NCBI GenBank assembly: GCA_001940995.1
Contig: MSHC01000019.1
Coordinates: 11,930 to 67,981 of the forward strand
Direction: 5' to 3'
Length of the DNA: 56,052 bases
From: Ruminococcus sp. Phil15
GTDB taxonomy: Bacteria > Bacillota > Clostridia > Oscillospirales > Ruminococcaceae
Each line of letters opens with the position of its first letter. Within the stretch, counting starts at the first letter, position 1. Positions 53,435 through 56,052 of the stretch are shown here, piece by piece. The position numbers and the translations under genes were made by a program. The notes under the pieces were generated by a model, which had not been told where the DNA came from, ran no database searches, and saw nothing but the letters and a program-made list of their open reading frames with translations.

Positions 53435-53463
53435 TTTGTTCCTTTCTTTGTAAAAGCCACTGG

Positions 53464-54468
53464 TTAAAGTGAGAAAAATCTCTGTGTGCAGGTGTATTTC
53501 TCGCCCTTTGAGATTTCGCAGTAGCCGGAAACCTCGTAAGGCAGGCTGAGGTTTGGCGAGTTTATCATGGCGGTCATAGGTTCGGGACAGAAGTATCCGT
53601 TTACGCCGCTGTCGTTCCACATATTCCAGAATCTGTACTCCTTGGAAACCTCGTTGCAGATTCTTGCGCCGGTTTCCGTGTCTGTAACTATACAGCCGTG
53701 GAACTTTTCTCCGTCGAGAGTCGTGTCGCAGCCTGTGTACATATGATTATTGATGTCGTGAAGAACCGGCACCATCTCGCCGCTCTTGTAAAGCTTTCCG
53801 TTTTCGTCAAGCGGAGGAAGCTCCTCTGTCGGTAAAAATCTCTCGTTAAGAACGCAGGTCTTTTCAACGGGGACCTCAAGACGCATCGTGTCCTGCTTTC
53901 CGCCTACCGTCATAGGAGCGTTGAAGCAAGTGTGCGTGCAGATAGAAACAGGAAGCTTCTTATCGGCAAGGCTCTCAAGCGTAACCTTGTGTTCCAGACC
54001 TCTTGCGGAAAGTGTGAAAGTGTATGTGAGGACGAAGCTCAAAGGAATGTATTTGAACATCTCGTCCTTTTCGTCAAAAACGTACTTTGTTGTGAGAACT
54101 GCTCTTTCATCGTCAGCCTCGGCTAGAACTATTTCGTGTTCTCTGTCGTGTACCCAGCCGTGAATGAAGTTGTCGAGGAGGGGTTCGTTGATCGGAAGCT
54201 GATAAACAGCGTCAGAGGTCTTTAAAACTCCCTTGTCAAATCTGTTGGGAAGATAGAGCGTAGGGAGACCCCAAAGACATCTTGCCTCGTTCATCTGAGC
54301 GATCGTAGCTTCTTCTCTGTACTTGAAGAATTCGAGTCCCATTTTGTTGTCGGTCATTCTTACGACAAGTCCGCCCATAGACGGAACTATAATGCAGGAA
54401 TATTTGTCAGCGTCAAGCCTACAGGCTGACATCCCTTTAAAATCAAAGCTTGTATCAATGCTTGCCAT
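53464..54468 (-). CDS. Aldose 1-epimerase (mutarotase) family protein
   Basis: A 334-residue beta-sandwich protein of the galactose-mutarotase-like superfamily. SCIIVPSMGGLVVRM opens the domain, FIHGWVHDREHEIV carries a conserved histidine, and VSICTHTCFNAP corresponds to the second active-site region. EPMTAMINSPN is near the end. The product may interconvert glucose anomers released by the phosphorylase or epimerise another sugar; the exact substrate is uncertain. GGAGGT precedes the ATG. Confidence 0.85.
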   Translation of the reverse strand: MASIDTSFDFKGMSACRLDADKYSCIIVPSMGGLVVRMTDNKMGLEFFKYREEATIAQMNEARCLWGLPTLYLPNRFDKGVLKTSDAVYQLPINEPLLDNFIHGWVHDREHEIVLAEADDERAVLTTKYVFDEKDEMFKYIPLSFVLTYTFTLSARGLEHKVTLESLADKKLPVSICTHTCFNAPMTVGGKQDTMRLEVPVEKTCVLNERFLPTEELPPLDENGKLYKSGEMVPVLHDINNHMYTGCDTTLDGEKFHGCIVTDTETGARICNEVSKEYRFWNMWNDSGVNGYFCPEPMTAMINSPNLSLPYEVSGYCEISKGEKYTCTQRFFSL

Positions 54469-54692
54469 AGTCTACCTCCGGAATTTACAAATTAACTAAA
54501 TTGTGAACGTCTAGTTACTGAAATTATAACATAAATGTGATAATTTATCAAGATGTTTTTATAAAAATAAAGATATTTATGTCGCTTTTTTAAAATATGG
54601 CATTATGAACGAATATAAAAGGCTCGCTTTGGCAACAATAAGACAGGCAGTATGAAAGAAACTGCAAATTTTATGTGAAGGAGAGGAATAAA

Positions 54693-54917
54693 ATGCTTGA
54701 TAAAATTGCGCTTTTTCTGCTTATCGTCGGCGGACTCAACTGGGGTCTTGTAGGAATTTTCCAGTTCGACCTCGTGGCATTCCTTTTCGGGGGTTCCGCA
54801 TCTATTTTAAGCCGAATTGTATATGTGCTCGTTGCAGTCTGTGCAATCTGGTGCATTTCCCTGTTTTTCAAGGACAGCGAAATGGTCGAGGACACAAGGA
54901 CCCAGTACAACAGATAA
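54693..54917 (+). CDS. DUF378 family small membrane protein
   Basis: A 74-residue protein with two hydrophobic helices. MLDKIALFLLIVGGLNWGLVGIFQFDLVAFLFG is the DUF378 (YuzA-like) signature, with the NWGL motif. GGAGAGG precedes the ATG at 54693. Function is unknown for the family. Confidence 0.9.
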   Translation: MLDKIALFLLIVGGLNWGLVGIFQFDLVAFLFGGSASILSRIVYVLVAVCAIWCISLFFKDSEMVEDTRTQYNR

Positions 54918-55053
54918 TATATTATCCAAAAAAATCAGGATAAAATTACCACTTTATGGTGTAAAATAAGTGGAAATAACCAAAAATTCCCCCACCTGAT
55001 ATGTATATTATGCCGATTTCAAGTTATGAAATAAAAAAATAGAACGATTTTTC

Positions 55054-55082
55054 TTGACTTTTGCAATTATGCATAATATAAT
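55054..55082 (+). promoter_or_regulatory. Sigma-70 promoter
   Basis: TTGACT (55054-55059) and a perfect TATAAT (55077-55082) are separated by 17 bp. Confidence 0.85.
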
Positions 55083-55088
55083 AATAAT

Positions 55089-55205
55089 GATGTCTGACGA
55101 CCTGGAATTATTTCCAGCAGACATTCGTTTTGTTGTCTCCTTTCTTTTGTTCTACACATATTTTTTTTGATTTTCGGCAGAGCGTTTGGCTCTGCCTCTT
55201 TTTTC
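55089..55205 (+). ncRNA. Candidate small RNA or attenuated leader of the MntP/YtaF-type gene
   Basis: Transcription from the promoter at 55054-55082 would start near 55089. The first element is a hairpin: ATGTCTG (55090-55096) pairs with CAGACAT (55118-55124), and CTGGAA (55102-55107) pairs with TTCCAG (55112-55117). A U-rich linker leads to the terminator at 55176-55205. No ORF fits. The manganese riboswitch (yybP-ykoY) motif usually found before mntP genes is not seen. It is either a ~115-nt sRNA or a leader with conditional termination. Confidence 0.5.
55176..55205 (+). terminator. Intrinsic terminator before the MntP/YtaF-type gene
   Basis: GGCAGAGC (55176-55183) pairs with GCTCTGCC (55189-55196), followed by TCTTTTTTT. 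It lies 80 bp upstream of the gene. Confidence 0.88.
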
Positions 55206-55284
55206 GCCATTTTTCCGGCTGTGCCGCCTTTTGACGCTGCGGCATATACTATGTGTGAAGCAATTTAACGGAGGCAATTTTTAT

Positions 55285-55848
55285 ATGCAGTTTTTTGAAA
55301 TACTTCTCCTTGCGTCGGCAAGCTGCCTTGACGCTATGGGAACGGCAATAAGCTACCGTGTTTCGGGAATTAAATTCACAGTGGGTTCCGTCGCGGTTAT
55401 GACCTTTATCCACGGCGCAGGTATGGCTCTGTCCCTTTTCCTGTCTGATGCGTTTCTGCCGTTTTCGCCCGAAGTCTGCGTGAAGCTGGGCGCTGTGTTT
55501 CTCATATTTATGGGCATAGCAGGACTTATGCGAGCTTCGGGACAGCTTGACCCGGATAACGACAAAAAGACGGGAGCAAAAACTCTCAGGGCGGCGGAAG
55601 CGCTGACCGTTTCGCTTGGCGTTGCAACAGACGCATTCGTCGTAGGAATAAGCACAGGGCCGATGCTCGATACAACGGAAAAAATACTTACTGCAACCAT
55701 AACCCTTTTTGTCTGCCTTGCACTTATAATCTTCGGAATAACTCTCGGCAAGGGGCTTGGCAGAGTGTTCGGCAACAGAGCGTGGCTGTCTTTCGCACAG
55801 GGAATCTTCCTTATGTTTATGGGCGGATTTATGCTTATCACAAAATGA
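55285..55848 (+). CDS. MntP/YtaF-type membrane protein (putative manganese efflux)
   Basis: A 187-residue protein with six membrane helices in two similar halves. The first half reads LLASASCLDAMGTAISYRV and the second EALTVSLGVATDAFVVGIS; the paired aspartates in these helices (SCLDA, TDAF) are the metal-site residues of MntP-type pumps. Closest type appears to be YtaF of sporulating Firmicutes, so the exported ion is uncertain. The ATG at 55285 is used because GGAGG lies before it; the longer frame upstream runs through the terminator. Confidence 0.85.
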   Translation: MQFFEILLLASASCLDAMGTAISYRVSGIKFTVGSVAVMTFIHGAGMALSLFLSDAFLPFSPEVCVKLGAVFLIFMGIAGLMRASGQLDPDNDKKTGAKTLRAAEALTVSLGVATDAFVVGISTGPMLDTTEKILTATITLFVCLALIIFGITLGKGLGRVFGNRAWLSFAQGIFLMFMGGFMLITK

Positions 55849-55953
55849 ACACAATGCATTTATGACAATGTCAAAAAAATAACGTTTGGAAACAGAAAAT
55901 GTGTAGCAGGTTACAAAGCTTAATGACAGGATTGTAAATATCCTTGACATTAT

Positions 55954-55983
55954 TATACCGCTGGATTTATAATAAATTTGGCG
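55954..55983 (+). promoter_or_regulatory. Promoter for a gene beyond the window
   Basis: TTGACA and a perfect TATAAT lie 18 bp apart in the last 100 bases, with no gene start before the end of the window. Confidence 0.65.
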
Positions 55984-56052
55984 GTGTATTTTTTATTGTA
56001 TACACTCGGAATAATATACTATGTATTTTTAGGCGATTGTAAAAGTCTGAAA

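Larger units (their letters stand above)
54918..55284. other. Intergenic region with promoter and structured leader
   Basis: No gene is supported in these 367 bp. A promoter at 55054-55082 and a small structured RNA ending at 55205 occupy the right part. The left part is AT-rich with nothing recognisable. Confidence 0.6.

Noticed and set aside
54918-55284. yybP-ykoY manganese riboswitch before the MntP-type gene
   Set aside because: The conserved loops of that riboswitch are absent; the hairpin here has a different layout.
1-56052. CRISPR arrays and cas genes
   Set aside because: No series of evenly spaced direct repeats and no Cas-like proteins were seen.

Overview
The window looks like a chromosome segment of a fibre-degrading, low-to-middle-GC Clostridia member, probably Ruminococcus-like (Oscillospiraceae). 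This rests on gene content: GH16, GH5, GH26, GH27 and GH94 enzymes, a carboxyspermidine polyamine operon and strong GGAGG ribosome sites. Genus assignment is inference; no rRNA gene is present.

Layout. 1-4.8 kb: an AraC regulator divergent from a lipoprotein GH16 beta-glucanase and a leaderless GH5 enzyme. 4.8-10.4 kb (minus strand): a polyamine operon in the order speA, speE, speB, carboxyspermidine dehydrogenase, nspC. It is preceded by an unexplained structured RNA of about 360 nt with its own sigma-70 promoter and intrinsic terminator. 11.1-13.5 kb: GH27 alpha-galactosidase and GH26 mannanase, a pair suited to galactomannan. 13.6-21.6 kb: a surface and signalling block with a secreted transglutaminase-like protein, a CHASE2/HD-GYP receptor coupled to a FecR-like lipoprotein, a secreted protein with a permuted papain-like domain, a membrane protein, and the tail of a second copy of the FecR lipoprotein.

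21.7-35.15 kb: a 13.4-kb integrative mobilizable element in the 3' end of tRNA-Glu(UUC). A 23-bp direct repeat forms attL and attR. It carries two small genes, a complete Wadjet system (jetABCD, SMC-type plasmid defence), an XRE regulator, a DUF3987 replication-type protein, an excisionase-like HTH protein, an oriT-like palindrome with a MobV relaxase, and a tyrosine integrase split by a one-base insertion in a T tract. The element also supplies a new terminator for the tRNA operon it displaced.

35.2-43.2 kb: tRNA-Met and tRNA-Glu, two bacterial-PH membrane proteins (YdbS/YdbT type), and a run of zapA, U32 peptidase, dut, a fumarase alpha-type subunit and a SpoVK/CbbX-type AAA+ ATPase. 43.2-44.9 kb is decayed: an IS66 tnpA remnant, a WG-repeat lipoprotein with an internal stop, and a frameshifted gene. 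44.9-50 kb: cytidylate-kinase-like protein, YfcE-like phosphoesterase, three small unknown genes, a sigma factor with a probable anti-sigma partner, a small membrane protein and ung. 50-54.5 kb (minus): GH94 cellobiose phosphorylase, a lipoprotein and an aldose-epimerase-like protein. The window ends with a DUF378 protein and an MntP/YtaF-type membrane protein preceded by a second candidate small structured RNA.

Together, the glycoside hydrolases, phosphorylase and epimerase describe plant beta-glucan, mannan and cello-oligosaccharide use. The polyamine operon appears to provide arginine-to-putrescine-to-spermidine synthesis by the carboxyspermidine route. The island contributes plasmid defence and mobility.
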